DNA of 64,000 bases from Polytrichum commune (GCA_950295325.1 OX485806.1:8124001-8188000), one strand, 5' to 3'. Counted from the stretch's first letter, positions 35,515 to 46,940 are shown. Notes: a model not told the origin generated them from the letters alone. A program made the numbers and translations.

Positions 35515-38500
35515 TCAGATTGATAGGCTGGTCGTGTAAACAGGTGACATATCTGGGTAATACAGCCCCCAATTCTTCTCTGTAATTTTTCCAGTTTTGA
35601 GGTCCTCATTGAAGAGAGAAAACACGTACGTTTGCGTCGCAACTCCCGGTCGCAATGGGGTTCCCAATGGTGGGCTTGCAAGCACATGCTTCACCATGTT
35701 GTTGTTATATGTTTGTGCATTCAACATTCCCGGGCCAATTTGGGTGGAGTCTCCAAGTGAAGGCCACCCGGACTCGGTAACCACAATTGGGATGTCATTG
35801 TGACCTAAAGCAACCATGGCGGAAACAATGGCATCGATTTGGGCATCAAATAAGTTGGTGTATGTATGCCCATTTCCACTATCGGTAACCGTTGGTGCAT
35901 TGGGTTTCAAAAGCGCGTAGTCGAGGTTAATAGTATTTGAGTTGAAAGTGTAGCTAAAATAAGGAAAGATGTTCACCATAAAAGGTGAGCCTGTCTGTGC
36001 CAAGAAATCTAGAAGGGGTTTCATAACTGTTGTCGCATACGCAGGTCGAAACGCTCCCGCGGATGGAGGGAACGAAGTACTTAAGACACTAAATGCATGT
36101 GGGGTTGAAACTTTGATAGTTTTATCAAGCCCTGCTGTGACTAAAGCTGTGTGAAGGTTTTTCATCGCAGGTAAGAGATTATTTTGGTTAGCAGTATCAC
36201 TGGTCAAAATCTCATTCCCAACTGCAATGGTGGTGATCAGTGTGGCAGGAACAAAGGGTTGTAAGTTGTAAATCACCCAATTCTGCGTGAATGTCATGTC
36301 AGTTGCGAGGAATGGGATGTCTGAATCTGGCACAGTTATTGACACATCGATCCCCGTGTTTGCAAATGCTCGGATCACATTCGCATCTGAGTTGTATATT
36401 TTCACCTTGGTGACATTCAGAGTTTGAAGAAACTTGGCAACTTGTGGTGGTGACGGGAGGTTGTCTCCACTTGTACCATAGTCCACCCCAATTGTTGCAG
36501 CATCTGCACACAATTAAAGTAGGATCATAAATATATATAGCACAATGAATGCCGGTAACAATTACGCCTAGGTTTTTGGGGGTGTTTAATCAGACCTCTA
36601 TATGTGATTGGTGATTGGTTAGGTGAGGACCAAAAGAACAAACACCATAAAGACATGTTTTGAAAGAGATTGGACTACGTCTTTAAATTTTAATAACTAC
36701 TCCACACTCAACAGTGAACACAATCAAGAGGACCTATTTATTCAGTTAAAGAATCAACACCCATGGACTTCCAGAAACCATAACTAAATCAGGGGAGGTC
36801 CGATTTTCGATCCAAGTTTTGCTGATGCTTCATCATAGATTTTCTATTGCAACACAAGTTTCATTGTGTATATCTAATCGGTAAAAGTTGGAGAACATGA
36901 GAAACAAACCGAATAACACCCACATACCTTATTCCCAGAACCTAATCTCTTCACAACCACATGCAACACACTATAATGTGCATCCCCTTGTCATACTTCT
37001 CTATGTTAAAACATGTAGTGGACACCTTGTTATCACCTTCTCTTAAACCTACCCATATGCTATCAAAGAAGTTGGTTTGAATTGAAGTGATGAAATTCAA
37101 TTTGGACCAACAGAACAAGTCAGAAACTTAATCCCCAAACCTAATTTTTCACAATGAAACACAACACACAATGATATGCATCCCCTTGTCAGACTTCTCT
37201 AAGTTAAACGTGTATGAGACACCTTGTTGTATAAAAGTCCCTAAACCCTATCCATATGCCATCAAAGAAGCTGGTATAAATTGGGGTGATGAAAACTCGA
37301 TTTGGGCGGGGCTTTATTCCTCACTATTTCAAAGACCCTTACAAGTGCCACTGAGGATATTCGATTGATAAGGCTAACAGTACAATCAAAGCCTTTCCAA
37401 CATAAACGATTAAGAAAATCCTACTTCCACAACCAAATACAAAACACAATGATGTGCATCCGCTTGTCATATTTCACTAGGTTGCACGTGTAGTAGATAC
37501 CTTGCTATCACCTTCCCTAAACCCTACCGATGTGCCAACAAGAAAATTGATGTGATGAATCTCACGATTTGAAAGACTCTTGTAACTGAAACTGAAGTTA
37601 TTAAATTAATAAGGCTACTAGGGCAGTTCTCTAGCACAGCTCACAACAGTGGATGTTTATTATAAGAACAACATGAAGGTCTCACTCCGGCACTCTTAAC
37701 CCTCTCTCACATGACCACATTCTTGACAACCGTGAGAAACTAATGCAGATAAATTTTCAAAGGGTGTAAAGCATAGTTTAACTTAATGTACACATGCTTA
37801 CTTCCAGATTTGATCATTGTTTATTGGGTTCTTCATTAAAGCAGTAAGAAAATCGTTTTTTCTTTTACAGAGACCCACATACTTTTGTGAAATACAGGGA
37901 GAAAAAGTAACAACTTTTGACATGAAACCTCAATTTTTTTCCTGAATATGTTAATCAACTCCAGTAGTATCATGACATAAGGGACTGTTGAATACCCACC
38001 TATTTGAAAAAACAATGAAAACTGACATAGAATCAATCATAATTGGCCTGTCTACCATACATTATTTGTGAGTTCAGAATTTTAATGCCCTTTATCCACT
38101 AAATTTAACCTTATAATGGAGTTGTTGCAGCTACTACCTAGTGTCTGTATGTTCTATAAAGTTGATGAGGGCCGGAAGAAAACTTATTACACATGAGATG
38201 CCATTTTAGGGCTAGCCCATTAATCAGAGACCCATCACAGCACATCATACAAATTTAATTAAGCAGGAACGTCTCGGCCATTAACTTCTCTTACTCCAAC
38301 ATTGAGAACTAGCTAACGCACCATTTGGCTACCATTTGGTCGAACTTTGCATAAAAAACTTCTCGTGGTTCTTGGAGGAGTATGACAAGAAAAGAAGGTT
38401 AATGAGCTTCAGTACTTACTTGTATCGATGATTACTGAGCTGCTGAAGAACAGGCATAGAGCTCCCACGATGATCATGCTGTATGCAGAAAGATGCGGTC

Positions 38501-38525
38501 TGTGTTCCCCGCAAGCGCCCTTCAT
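35515..38525 (-). CDS. glucan endo-1,3-beta-glucosidase, GH17 (two exons)
   Basis: A secreted hydrolase that cleaves internal beta-1,3-glucan (callose) bonds with retention, acting in the wall or apoplast. Exon 2 is 36503-35515. Upstream of it the minus strand reads TTAATTGTGTGCAG, a clean acceptor. Exon 1 is 38525-38420 (35 codons plus one base), followed by a consensus donor GTAAGT. The join is phase 1 and restores the frame, the usual GH17 intron position. The 364-residue product starts with a polar stretch, then a hydrophobic core (MIIVGALCLFFSSSVII, about residues 17-33) as signal peptide. The mature enzyme follows: IGVDYGTSGDNLPSP, then AVGNEIL with the proton donor (about E133), then VVTESGWPS with the nucleophile (about E279), then FSLFNEDLK and the usual end WGLYYPDMSPVY. 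It stops with TGA. There is no C-terminal X8/CBM43 domain or GPI tail. No frame break is seen, so it is probably functional. The exact subclade is not determined. Confidence 0.93.
36587..36905 (-). repeat. dispersed repeat R3, copy 3 (inverted)
   Basis: The complement aligns with 24330-24650 and 15609-15958: CATGTTCTCCAACTTTTACC, GAAACTTGTGTTGCA, AAAATCGGACCTCCCCTGAT, GATTGTGTTCACTGTTGAGT, AAAGACGTAGTCCAATCTCT, GTGTTTGTTCTTTTGGTCC. It sits close to the 3' splice site of the GH17 intron. Confidence 0.65.
36945..37570. repeat. three-unit tandem repeat inside the GH17 intron
   Basis: ACACAATGATATGCATCCCC (with variants), TTGTCA.ACTTC.CTA.GTT, GACACCTTGTTATCACC, CTAAACCCTA.CCATATGCCA, TCAAAGAAG.TGGT and GTGATGAA recur in order at about 36960-37105, 37160-37300 and 37445-37560. 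Spacing varies (about 190 and 285 bp). Confidence 0.7.
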
Positions 38526-38639
38526 GCTGGCCACTCTCCTAAGTGCAAACTTCAACTTCTCTCGCTCAAAAAGACTGAAAATAATAATAAGTCACATAAA
38601 GATCAATCCTTTTAATGCATCAAAACTCCCTCCGGAAGC

Positions 38640-38656
38640 TGGAAATGAGATATAAA
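38640..38656 (-). promoter_or_regulatory. possible TATA element of the GH17 gene
   Basis: The minus strand reads GTTTATATCTC about 120 nt upstream of the start codon at 38525, a plausible TATA position with a 5' UTR under 100 nt. Weak evidence, because the surrounding sequence is itself AT-rich. Confidence 0.25.
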
Positions 38657-38947
38657 CATAGTTAGTACCCACAACTGACCAGGAGCTGATCTCATGGTAT
38701 ACATTTTCACACTGATAGGTAGTATAACGGACGGAGAATGACAGAAGAAAAAGTAGACTCCAGATGATATCAATAATGGACCGAAAGCCCAATATCCTGT
38801 ATTTACAAAGACCCTGGGTGGCAACTAGCTCAGGGGTCAGTGACTTTACTAGAACCTGGTTTTGGAGCAGCTATTTAAAACATATTTACGCATTAGCGCT
38901 ATTTATTTTGGAGCTGCTGCTGCTTTCGCATTGTAAACATTTTCAAT

Positions 38948-39265
38948 AATTTGAGCCCTTACATGTGCCTAAGATGCGGGAGCTTGGGTCCCTCCGCTTG
39001 TTGATTGGTTTACAGGTTCAAAACTGAACTACTTGAGCTTGTCTACCTCATTGGATTTAAAATGTCTACCTCATCTTATATACATGCACCAAACTTGAAC
39101 GCTTAAGCTCAGGGGGTTGCCTCCCACAATTTGAGCTCAAGCTTGCAGGTTTGGTGGGCCAAGGTACAAGACTTTAGCCCTCACAGGTGCCTAAGATGGT
39201 AGTTGGTCCCCACTAATTTTGAATTCATTTTCAAGTTCAAGCCCTAACTTGAACTTGTAGTCATG
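38948..39265. repeat. diverged direct repeat, period about 222 bp, upstream of GH17
   Basis: AGCCCT(T/C)ACA(T/G)GTGCCTAAGATG, then GGTCCC, then TT.AGGTTCAA..C..AACT..TTGA(G/A)CTTG, occur at about 38953-39043 and 39175-39265. A (GAGCTC)n-like run follows at 39384-39404. Confidence 0.5.
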
Positions 39266-39449
39266 TCAAGTCAGATGACTAAAGTCCGGCTTGATCTTGA
39301 AAATCAGTCCAAAATAAGAAGAAACCGTCTTAGGCACACATAGAAGGCTCATATTCTTTTACCTTGGCCCGCCGAAATTTCACGCTTGAGCTCGAGCTCG
39401 AGCTCTGTGTGGCTGGCCCTTCAAGCTATGTGTGGCTTACCCAAACTGC

Positions 39450-39915
39450 GAGGATTTAAATTAGAACGCTACTTAACCCCAGTATCATCATCCAAGCACT
39501 ACTCAGCAGAATGCAAAAAGCGCAAAAAAAGAACTCACCCAGCTCACGTTCAATCTCAAGTCCGCCCCCACAGACCGACCGACCGACCCCTCCTTTGAGT
39601 CCAGCAACCTTGCAATGCCGTTGCAATATACATACATTCACATACACACATGAATGGCGACCTGCAGGTGGGTGGAAGATTGAAGTGTTTGCAAGCTGCT
39701 GCAGATGATGAGGCTAACTTCGACGGAAGCAATACTGATGCACGTTTCAAAGTTGCAACAACTTCAGCAATGGTGAGCGAGTCCGTGAGAGTGCAAGTGA
39801 CTGCGATTTGCGTGAACGAACTTATCCTGAGGATTTCTTCCTTGTGTCGGCCGGAGGCTATGGTGGCGGCGCTGGCATGGCGGAGAGACGTTGCGGACTC
39901 TGGAGACGAGTGACT
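39450..39915. other. CpG-richer segment, possible exon or promoter, no gene assigned
   Basis: Higher GC and CG content than the flanks. Open on both strands: a plus frame of 87 codons at 39650-39913 and a minus frame running from about 39915 to 39556. Neither has a recognisable motif. It could be a 5' exon or promoter of the minus-strand GH17 gene 1 kb away, or debris. Confidence 0.3.
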
Positions 39916-40012
39916 TGATAGTGACTTACTAGTGACTTACTAGTAAGTGAGTGAATTTAATGGTGTACTTGTGTGACTGTTGCACCCAGATTGCCAGCAT
40001 GAGGGTTCCTGA

Positions 40013-40526
40013 GGGCCACTTCACACACGAGCCAAGAGCCGTGACCATGAAATTGTGAGAGCCCAAAAGAAAAGTGTCCAAAGGCCGTCCTAACTCACCT
40101 CCAACATCATGTAGTGTGGTCACGGACCCTCAAGTGTAGTGTGAAGTCATATGTGACCGGGCCTTCAACCAAATGCTATTTCAATGAATTTCTATTCATG
40201 TGGGTCTTCACGCATGATAAAATAGAATAAATCAATGGTTGTGAGCATTCGGAGTGCCATGGTCTCCCGCTTTTGTGTTGGGCCTACCTCCAAGAGGTGG
40301 TTTTTGAAAATAATCCAAGTGACCATGAAACACGATCCATTTGATGCCACATAAGAATCCATGTAGACTTTATGCACTTGATGACATGTAGGAATCCATG
40401 TAGACTTTACATCCATCTTGCATTCACATACTCGGTTGGTCCCTCAAGCGTAGTGTGAAGCGAACTTGGACCAGCTCCGCCTTTTCCACCAATGAGAGTG
40501 CTTGAAGTGTAATGGTCACGAGCATT
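40013..40526. mobile_element. Tourist-like MITE copy 3 (inverted relative of 14803-15301)
   Basis: Begins GGGCCACTTCACACACGAGC then CAAGAGCCGTGACCATG. The whole interior matches the complement of the 14.8-kb copy (for example CCTCAAGTGTAGTGTGAAGT, TTGGGCCTACCTCCAAGAGG, CAATGAGAGTGCTTGAAGTG). The right terminus is missing: after GGTCACGAGC the sequence passes straight into the next MITE. One internal segment (TAGGAATCCATGTAGACTTT) is duplicated. Confidence 0.75.
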
Positions 40527-40529
40527 TAG

Positions 40530-40830
40530 TGGCCACTTCACACACAAGGCTAAAAGCCCCTAACCATGGCAATGTAAGAGCTCTCATTGGTCGAAAATGC
40601 GGAGACCATCCAAGTTCACTTCACAATAGGAGGTGAAGGCCTAAAAGTCCAAAGAAAAGTTTGTGGATGAAAACTCTACATGGAATCTTACATGACATGT
40701 TTGTGCATAAGGGTACATGGTCTGCCGGAATTTGCGTCAAGCCCACCTCCAAGAGGTAGGCCTGATGCAAATTCCGGCAGACCATGGCAACGAAACAACT
40801 GTCACTGGTTGGCATGCATATTTTAATAGT
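40530..40830. mobile_element. Tourist-like MITE copy 4 (inverted relative of 7834-8191), truncated
   Basis: Begins TGGCCACTTCACACACAAGG. It then follows the complement of the 7.8-kb element: TAAGA.CTCTCATT.GTCGAA, GACC.TCCAAGTTCACTTCAC, GATGAAAA.TCT.CATGGA, and the central hairpin. The right end fades near 40830, next to the Myb/SANT-like ORF. It directly abuts copy 3. Confidence 0.65.
40716..40786. repeat. near-perfect hairpin, 34-nt arms
   Basis: The left arm starts CATGGTCTGCCGGAATTTGC (40716-40749). The right arm (40753-40786) is its inverse with three mismatches, leaving a 3-nt loop. It lies in the centre of MITE copy 4. The 7.8-kb relative folds similarly. Confidence 0.8.
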
Positions 40831-40997
40831 TTTTTCCAACAATAATTTTTTCAAGGCAGACTAGTGAATAAAAGGCAGATGGTTGTTTCTTGCAAATGCC
40901 CAGAAGTCCAAATTCTTAGAGCTTGTTGTATGTAATGAAATTTTTTGATTGAATTTCTTTTGATAATTTTTGTGATAATTTTTTGTCTTTAATGTCA

Positions 40998-41523
40998 GGA
41001 TTCTCGCAAGATGAGAGTGGTTCTGAAACCCAACAATGGAGCCAAAATTCTCCTTGGATGTCGTGGAGTCAACCACAATTTGGATTGCACCAACCCTCAT
41101 TAGGAAGTAGAAATTTCAATAATTTTCAGTTGTTCAACGATGAAGATGTAGAAATGATTGGAACTCAAATGCCACAAAATGTGGAGGGCAGCAAAGATAT
41201 GAGCATGAGAGGAGAGGCAGAAGATACTACTAGCAAGCACGATGATATCGGCAAGAACGAAATAGGACAGTAGCTTCAAAATTAAAAGAAACACCGAAAA
41301 CAAAAACAAAAGTAGATGAAGTGGAGTTGGGAAATTCGGAAGGTAAAAAAAAAACCCCTATTAAATGGCGAGATAATGAGATTGAGACTTTCATAGCCAT
41401 TCACGGTGAGATAGAAGAAGAATTTGTAGAATCTGCAAGAAAACAAGATATGAATTCGTGCATTAGAATCATTAATATTTTTTTGAATAAATGCAAAAAT
41501 TTATGTTCGGATTGGGCCAATTG
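40998..41523 (+). pseudogene. Myb/SANT-like (trihelix-type) PIF/Harbinger partner protein, one frameshift
   Basis: A T-rich tract ending in TTTAATGTCAG (an acceptor-like site) precedes the frame. The first part (to about 41250) is Ser/Gln/Met-rich and low complexity. After a -1 shift the frame continues through a Lys-rich linker to WRDNEIETFIAIHGEIEEEF and VESARKQ, and near the end NKCKNLCSDWAN. PIF/Harbinger elements encode, besides the transposase, a Myb/SANT-like DNA-binding protein with 'W...E...LI.......F.......' and 'C..KW.NL', and this fits. The middle helix is missing, so it is shorter than usual. It adjoins two Tourist-like MITEs and may be part of their autonomous parent, or a remnant of another element. 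Confidence 0.55.
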
Positions 41524-41530
41524 AGCCTTT

Positions 41531-42734
41531 TTAAAGGCCTTAGCCTTTGCCATGGGCTTCCCGCCCCCCTTTCCCCCCATTGAGGGCTTAGACGTTTTGC
41601 CGGCATCGCAAATTGATCCCAAGATAGATCTCTTCATTATAAAGGAGCTTAAAGACTCACATAGACCACAATAACCCTTCCCTCATGTTGATAGATTTTT
41701 TAGGTTATAATATTTGATCTCATTGTATTGTTTATATGTAAACATAAATGAATGTTTTGGATCAAATTGCATGCTCATATGGTATCTAGTTTGCATAATT
41801 TTATAAGAATTTTGTTGACATATTAAAAAACTACAAGGTTCTATTGATGAACTACAAAAATAATAAGTGTTCAAATGAAATTTCATAACATGATAGAAGA
41901 AAACGTTAGTAATATGAGTAATTGGATATGTGGAATTGACAGTGTGCAAGTATAGTCAACAAATGTCAGCAAGCGTTCAAAAGAATGATGACTATCACAA
42001 TATGTAGGCCACACAACAAAATTCACTTGCAAGCGCCACAAAGGACAAAAAAATAATAAAAAATAATAAAAAAGACAAAATAGAAGGATTTCTAGAATAG
42101 TTAGTTAGTAGTTATTCTAATTTCATTTTATATTTTTAATGAACAACAAATGTTTTGAAAAATATGGATGCTCATATAGCTGTCATAATACAGAAATTAT
42201 AGTTATTCATTCATTTGAATTAGTATCCATATCCTAGAATTGTAGGTTTGAATTTTTTTTGGAGTTTTATCTGTCACAAAGATTTGGCTATTACTATATG
42301 CATTTTTATAACTTCCATAAATCAATCTTCATCATTTTCATTTTATTTTATCAAGAATGTTTTAGTGTCTTTGTCAACCATTTTTATTCTTCATGCATTA
42401 TTTTTTGTAATATTGATATTTATGATCTCACCTATTGCTGCTAATTTAGCCCTCATTTCTTGTCATTATCTCAATAATCTACTATCTATACGTCTATTCA
42501 GTTCAACCTCTGTCTCTTTTATTATGTCGCATTCCGTCGTGCTAATGGTTAACTCCTCCTACCCCGGACCTTATAGTTCACAAGAGAGGGCTATGTGATA
42601 CGATTTTTTGGATGAGTATAACAGTTTTGAATTTTGAATGTTAATTTGATGTAGAAAGGCATTCAAAACTTTGAATATCATGATAAATTAGGCAACTAGT
42701 GATTTTGGGATGGAAACAAGCAAATATTGACATA
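41531..42734. other. intergenic, very AT-rich, no gene seen
   Basis: A short GC-rich patch with C runs at 41565-41580 interrupts it. Two overlapping plus frames at 42248-42598 are hydrophobic because of T richness and are not convincing genes. Confidence 0.45.
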
Positions 42735-44790
42735 TGTTATATGTGCTGACCATAGTCTCGGGTAATAGTTACCAAGAGTTAGAGAATGGTCACATGGGTA
42801 ATTACAAGACACATTTCCAGATTATGGCTATGGTCAGATGCAACTGTTCGCAAGAAGGTGAGTGGACGAAGGAAGGAGATAAGAGGGGGATAGAAAAAGA
42901 GGCAAGAGAGAGAATTAAGATCTCTTATTCTTGTGAAGAGAGAGAGAGCTCTCTTGGTTTTACTTGTTCATCTTGAGAGAATTTAATTTTTATCTTCCTC
43001 TCGTGAAGAGAGTAAACTTTCTAGAAAACTTGTTTGTCATCTCTTCTGATTCCCGGAAGTAATCGGGTGTGAAACCCTTAGTTCTTTTGTAATTCATATT
43101 GTAGAATATACCAAGCTGCATTTCAATCATCTATCCTTTTACAAGCGTGGTCTTGAATGTTGGAATTGAGAGCATTGTTGTCTGATTAGAATTCACTTCT
43201 GGAGTGTGAAACTCTTGAACATATCAATTTGGGACTTGTGTGTACATAAATAATTCTCTAAATCTAAATTAGACTGATACAGTTTCATCGAATCTAAGTT
43301 TCTTTGATAGTATTTTGAGGCTGTAAAGTCATAATAGAAAATACATGGAGATGATCCAATTGTTCTATCTCTTTACTATGCTCATCTCCATATTCTAAGT
43401 ATGTTACATGATTGAAAAATATGTGATTCACTTCAATGTGTTCGGAGAAGAGTGGTCCGATTTCTTGCTGAACTTCTTTCATGAGTGTGAAGTTCTCGCG
43501 TAAAACGAATGTCAGTTTCTCTCACATTAAGTCCAACAGAAAAATTTCAAACTAAAATAAAAATCTCCAGTTGATGGAAGGAATGTACGCAGTGAGAATG
43601 CGATGAGACTTACATTATGGTTGTAAGAATTGAGAGTGTGAAACTTTCAACTCATAAATTACACTCGAAATGTTAATCTTGAGCACCGAATTGATTCCTC
43701 CGTTCTTAATATATTCAACGAGAGGAATTATGAAGTGTGGACATTCTTATAGTATGGTGAGAGGCTTCGTTCTTTGAACACAATTGAACCACATCTCTTT
43801 TTGTTCGAATTGTCACTCCCTCGAGAGCAATCCTCCAACACAAATTCATAGAAAAATAAAGAAGTAAGTGAAATCTTCTATTATTCCCCCGCTTGAGCTA
43901 TGTGAAGGCACTGATTGAATGGCGATGGCTGAGAGTTTTGAGTGAAACCTGAAGCTACCATCTCGAAAGGTCGCAACAAAGGGAGAGTGATCTTCTGTTG
44001 AAATCGGCAATACCGGCTGTGTGTTAAACATGGGAGTCATCGCAAGAAGGATTGAAACAGTTAAGTCGGAAAAGGAAAGAATGGCGAATTCGACGGAGTA
44101 ACTGCGGAGAAAGGAGAAGCCCCTTATCCCATATCGATTGGGGTTGCAGCCAAGGGTAGGTATAAGAGAAGACCTACCAAGTACACCAATGTGACTAGAC
44201 GCATCTCTGATACTATGGACTATGGCGTGCACTACCTATAAGACTCGCTACTTGTGACTATCAATTGGAACCAGACTCATCACTTGTGACTGTGGACTAT
44301 CTACTTGTGACTTGGACTATAGACTCGAGTTATTGTTTTGGTCGCTCGCTTAGGACTTGGTTCTCTTAGTTCCCGGTACGCGGTTCCCGTCACTTGTAAC
44401 TAGACTTTTATTTTAAATTATAAAATTAGGATTTTAATCTCTTTTAATTAAAAGAGTATGTGTGTAAGTGTAATTCATCACAAGGGTTTATAACAAGTTT
44501 CTATAGTTGCAATCCAAGACTCCATATTGTGTTAATAAAGATAAATGTTTGTGACTAAGTACTTACATGAACAAATCAACCTCAATGTTCTAATTTATAC
44601 GGAAAGGATAATGTCAAAAGACGGATGAGAATCCATTTTTTCAGATAATTGGGTGTCAAAAGTATTCAACTATCTTTTTAATCTATCAATTAACCTTACT
44701 GTGACAAACTAAAATTCAATCTGACACTTATTTGGCCTTCCCTGGGTGTTTTTATGAGTTGGAACCCTGGCATTAAAAACCTAACTACAT
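42735..44790 (+). other. probable 5' LTR/leader region of the retroelement
   Basis: Everything immediately 5' of the primer-binding site should be LTR. The sequence just before it, ending ..CCTAACTACA, has the CA expected at an LTR 3' end. GA-rich tracts lie at 42890-42955. Imperfect copies of CTTGTGACT lie at about 44251, 44281, 44302 and 44392. I could not find the matching 3' LTR in the window, so the LTR start is undefined and part of this interval may be older sequence. Confidence 0.35.
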
Positions 44791-44792
44791 TT

Positions 44793-44810
44793 TGGCGCCG
44801 CTGCCGGGGA
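44793..44810 (+). promoter_or_regulatory. LTR-retrotransposon primer-binding site (tRNA-Asp type)
   Basis: TGGCGCCGCTGCCGGGGA is complementary to the 3' end of plant tRNA-Asp (TCCCCGGCAACGGCGCCA) with one mismatch at the tenth base. This priming site is widely used by plant Ty3/gypsy elements. It sits two bases after the putative LTR end. Confidence 0.8.
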
Positions 44811-45012
44811 AGGCTACGGTCGTCAGAATTTAGTGATTAGGTATTGATTGATGTCACAAAATTATACCTACAAATCAAGCCAGGTCACATTTTGCGTATG
44901 AAAAGACAAGGGTAAACAAAGTAAATTGAGAATAAGTCTTAGACTATTCTTACAATTTATTTTCACCATGACTTAAAAGCGTAATAGACCTTGGCTGAGA
45001 ATTTGGAGGACA

Positions 45013-46940
45013 AATTTAATGTGGCCTTGGGAACCTGAGGTAGAGGGTTCCTGGAAGTGTGCAGTTGCCCTCTTCGCTTTAATTGTGGAATTAAGTGATA
45101 AGGTCCAACCAATTATTAAACTAGTCACGTCAGCGTTAAATGCTCGTTTTACTCCCTGGAGACCCAAGGAAACCAATCTTCACAAATGGAGTAGATTTCC
45201 TAGGGAAAGATTTCTGACACAAATAGTGTTTGCTCGATCCCCGTTAGAGAATAGAATTAAGGCACTTCCGTTAGAAATACAGCAAAGTATTGTAACAAAA
45301 GTTTGGCAAAACATAACCATTATTGACGATACTGAAGAAATAAAAGATTTTAGCAACTTTGTGGAAAAATATTATCTTCTAAGTTAGTATTTTGAACACA
45401 CGTTGTTGGCCCCGGGTGGAGAACAATTGATGAGAGATGCCAATGATGCGATAAAAAGAATTGAGAATGTGGCCTTGGGAATCTATCCCACCAAAATCAA
45501 AAAGTTATGATGATTGGCTTTACCAAGGTTCACATTTATTTATTGCACTCTATCGTTTTTATAAAGCATCTTTTTGGGGTGTAGGAATTCATATAGGACC
45601 GAATCACCCTATATATCCTAAAGGATTTCGAAGCAATTTCCTTAAATTACCTATTCACCTCCAGTCAAAGATTTTTGAGAAAAATTGGAATAATGGTGAA
45701 GGGTTTAATGAAATTGTTATTAACAATGGTTATCCGAGGTTGAGGATAGATCTTCGGTTTATGTTTTTGGTTTATAGCCAACATAAAGCCGAAAATTTTC
45801 CTGCCAATAAATTCGGTTATGGTTGCTGGAATGGTGGCCTTTTTACTAACACTGAAGCTCATTTCAATTACGGACCTTTTGACCCATGTGCTAGTGTGAA
45901 TATTCTGGATTTCTCCGATTCTTCAGTTCAAGGCAAGAATTTTGTTAATTTTGCGAAGTTGTGTTTGAACGGGAGGAAACGGTTCGTGAGGTCTAATAGA
46001 TAAAGTAAATGTTGTGCCGGTGTGAACGTATGCAATTTCCATACTGGAACCTGCACACGCGAAATCACATGCACAAACAACCTCAGTATAAGGCATCCAA
46101 TGATAAGGCTAGAGAGGATTGTGCCATCACTAGAGACTACCAGAAAAAGAAAGCAGAGAGGAAGAAAAATTGGTTAAGGTCTATCATTAGCTTACACAAG
46201 GAAAATCCTGATATTGAACCAAATTTGGAGAACCAAATCTCCGAAGAAAACAAAAATCAAGAGGAAAAATTATCACCTCTCAAACCACAACAACTAAATT
46301 TTGGTTCAACATCAGGAAGTTCGCCGAAACAATCAATACATAATCCTTTCACACCTCTCTCCCCAATATTACCCATCTTACCTCTAAAACCTCAAGCGCC
46401 GCAACTACCGCCAATGGCGCAGCTAATACCGCCTAACCCGAATCCTCGTATTACTAATGTAGTACATATTCCCTATTTTTTAGGACGGCTAGGTGCTGAT
46501 CCCGATACACATATTGCTAAATTTGAAGTAACATGTGTTGCGAATAGCATTCCTCCTGCTACATTTCAAGAGATTTTTGCCGCCTCTTTACAGGAAGATG
46601 CATTCGCATGGTACTTAAGGCAACCCGCATTTGCGGATTGGAATTCATTGAAAAATGCCTTCCTTGATCATTTCCGACCTTTAGGTTTTGCCAATAGTTT
46701 AAAAGAAAAACTACGAACTATAAGGATGGGTATAAATGAACAGGTGGATAGCTACTATGGACGGATGCAAGACATCTTACAACGTATGGGAGCTCACCAA
46801 AATACCTGATAATTTTCTTATGAGTATTTTTATAGGAGGGCTATATCCAATTGAACTAAAAACATATGTAAAGGAAGGAGTCACTGCGACATATGCACAA
46901 GCATACGCTCGTGCCAGGGTTGTGACAGTTTTTGAGTGAA
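45013..46940 (+). pseudogene. retroelement gag polyprotein, frameshifted
   Basis: Four plus-strand pieces in changing frames: 45019-45387, 45461-46003, 46009-46809 and 46736-46939. The third has a basic start, a Pro/Leu-rich linker and then a Gag-like core: DPDTHIAKFEVTCVANSIPP, FAASLQEDAFAWYLRQPA, WNSLKNAFLDHFRPLGFANS, ending INEQVDSYYGRMQDILQRMG. This is the Retrotrans_gag pattern ('F...A..W...L.......W..L...F...F'). A one-base shift near 46790 moves it into the fourth piece (LMSIFIGGLYPIELKTYVKE). The first two pieces are an unidentified N-terminal extension. The word ATGTGGCCTTGGGAA opens both (45019 and 45466), a direct repeat. The element cannot make Gag as it stands. Confidence 0.7.

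Larger units (their letters stand above)
36504..38419 (-). other. GH17 intron (1916 bp) carrying repeat copies
   Basis: Bounded by GTAAGT and TGTGCAG on the minus strand, phase 1. It holds the inverted R3 copy (36587-36905) and a three-unit tandem repeat (36945-37570). The remaining 850 bp shows no feature. Confidence 0.8.

Noticed and set aside
41401-41637. 78-codon minus frame rich in Lys/Gly opposite the Myb/SANT-like ORF
   Set aside because: Half of it is the complement of the recognisable plus-strand frame.
42248-42598. Membrane protein gene on the plus strand
   Set aside because: Hydrophobicity follows from T richness, and two overlapping frames are equally hydrophobic.
43846-44232. 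128-codon minus-strand frame
   Set aside because: It lies in the presumed LTR opposite the element's strand and has no motif.
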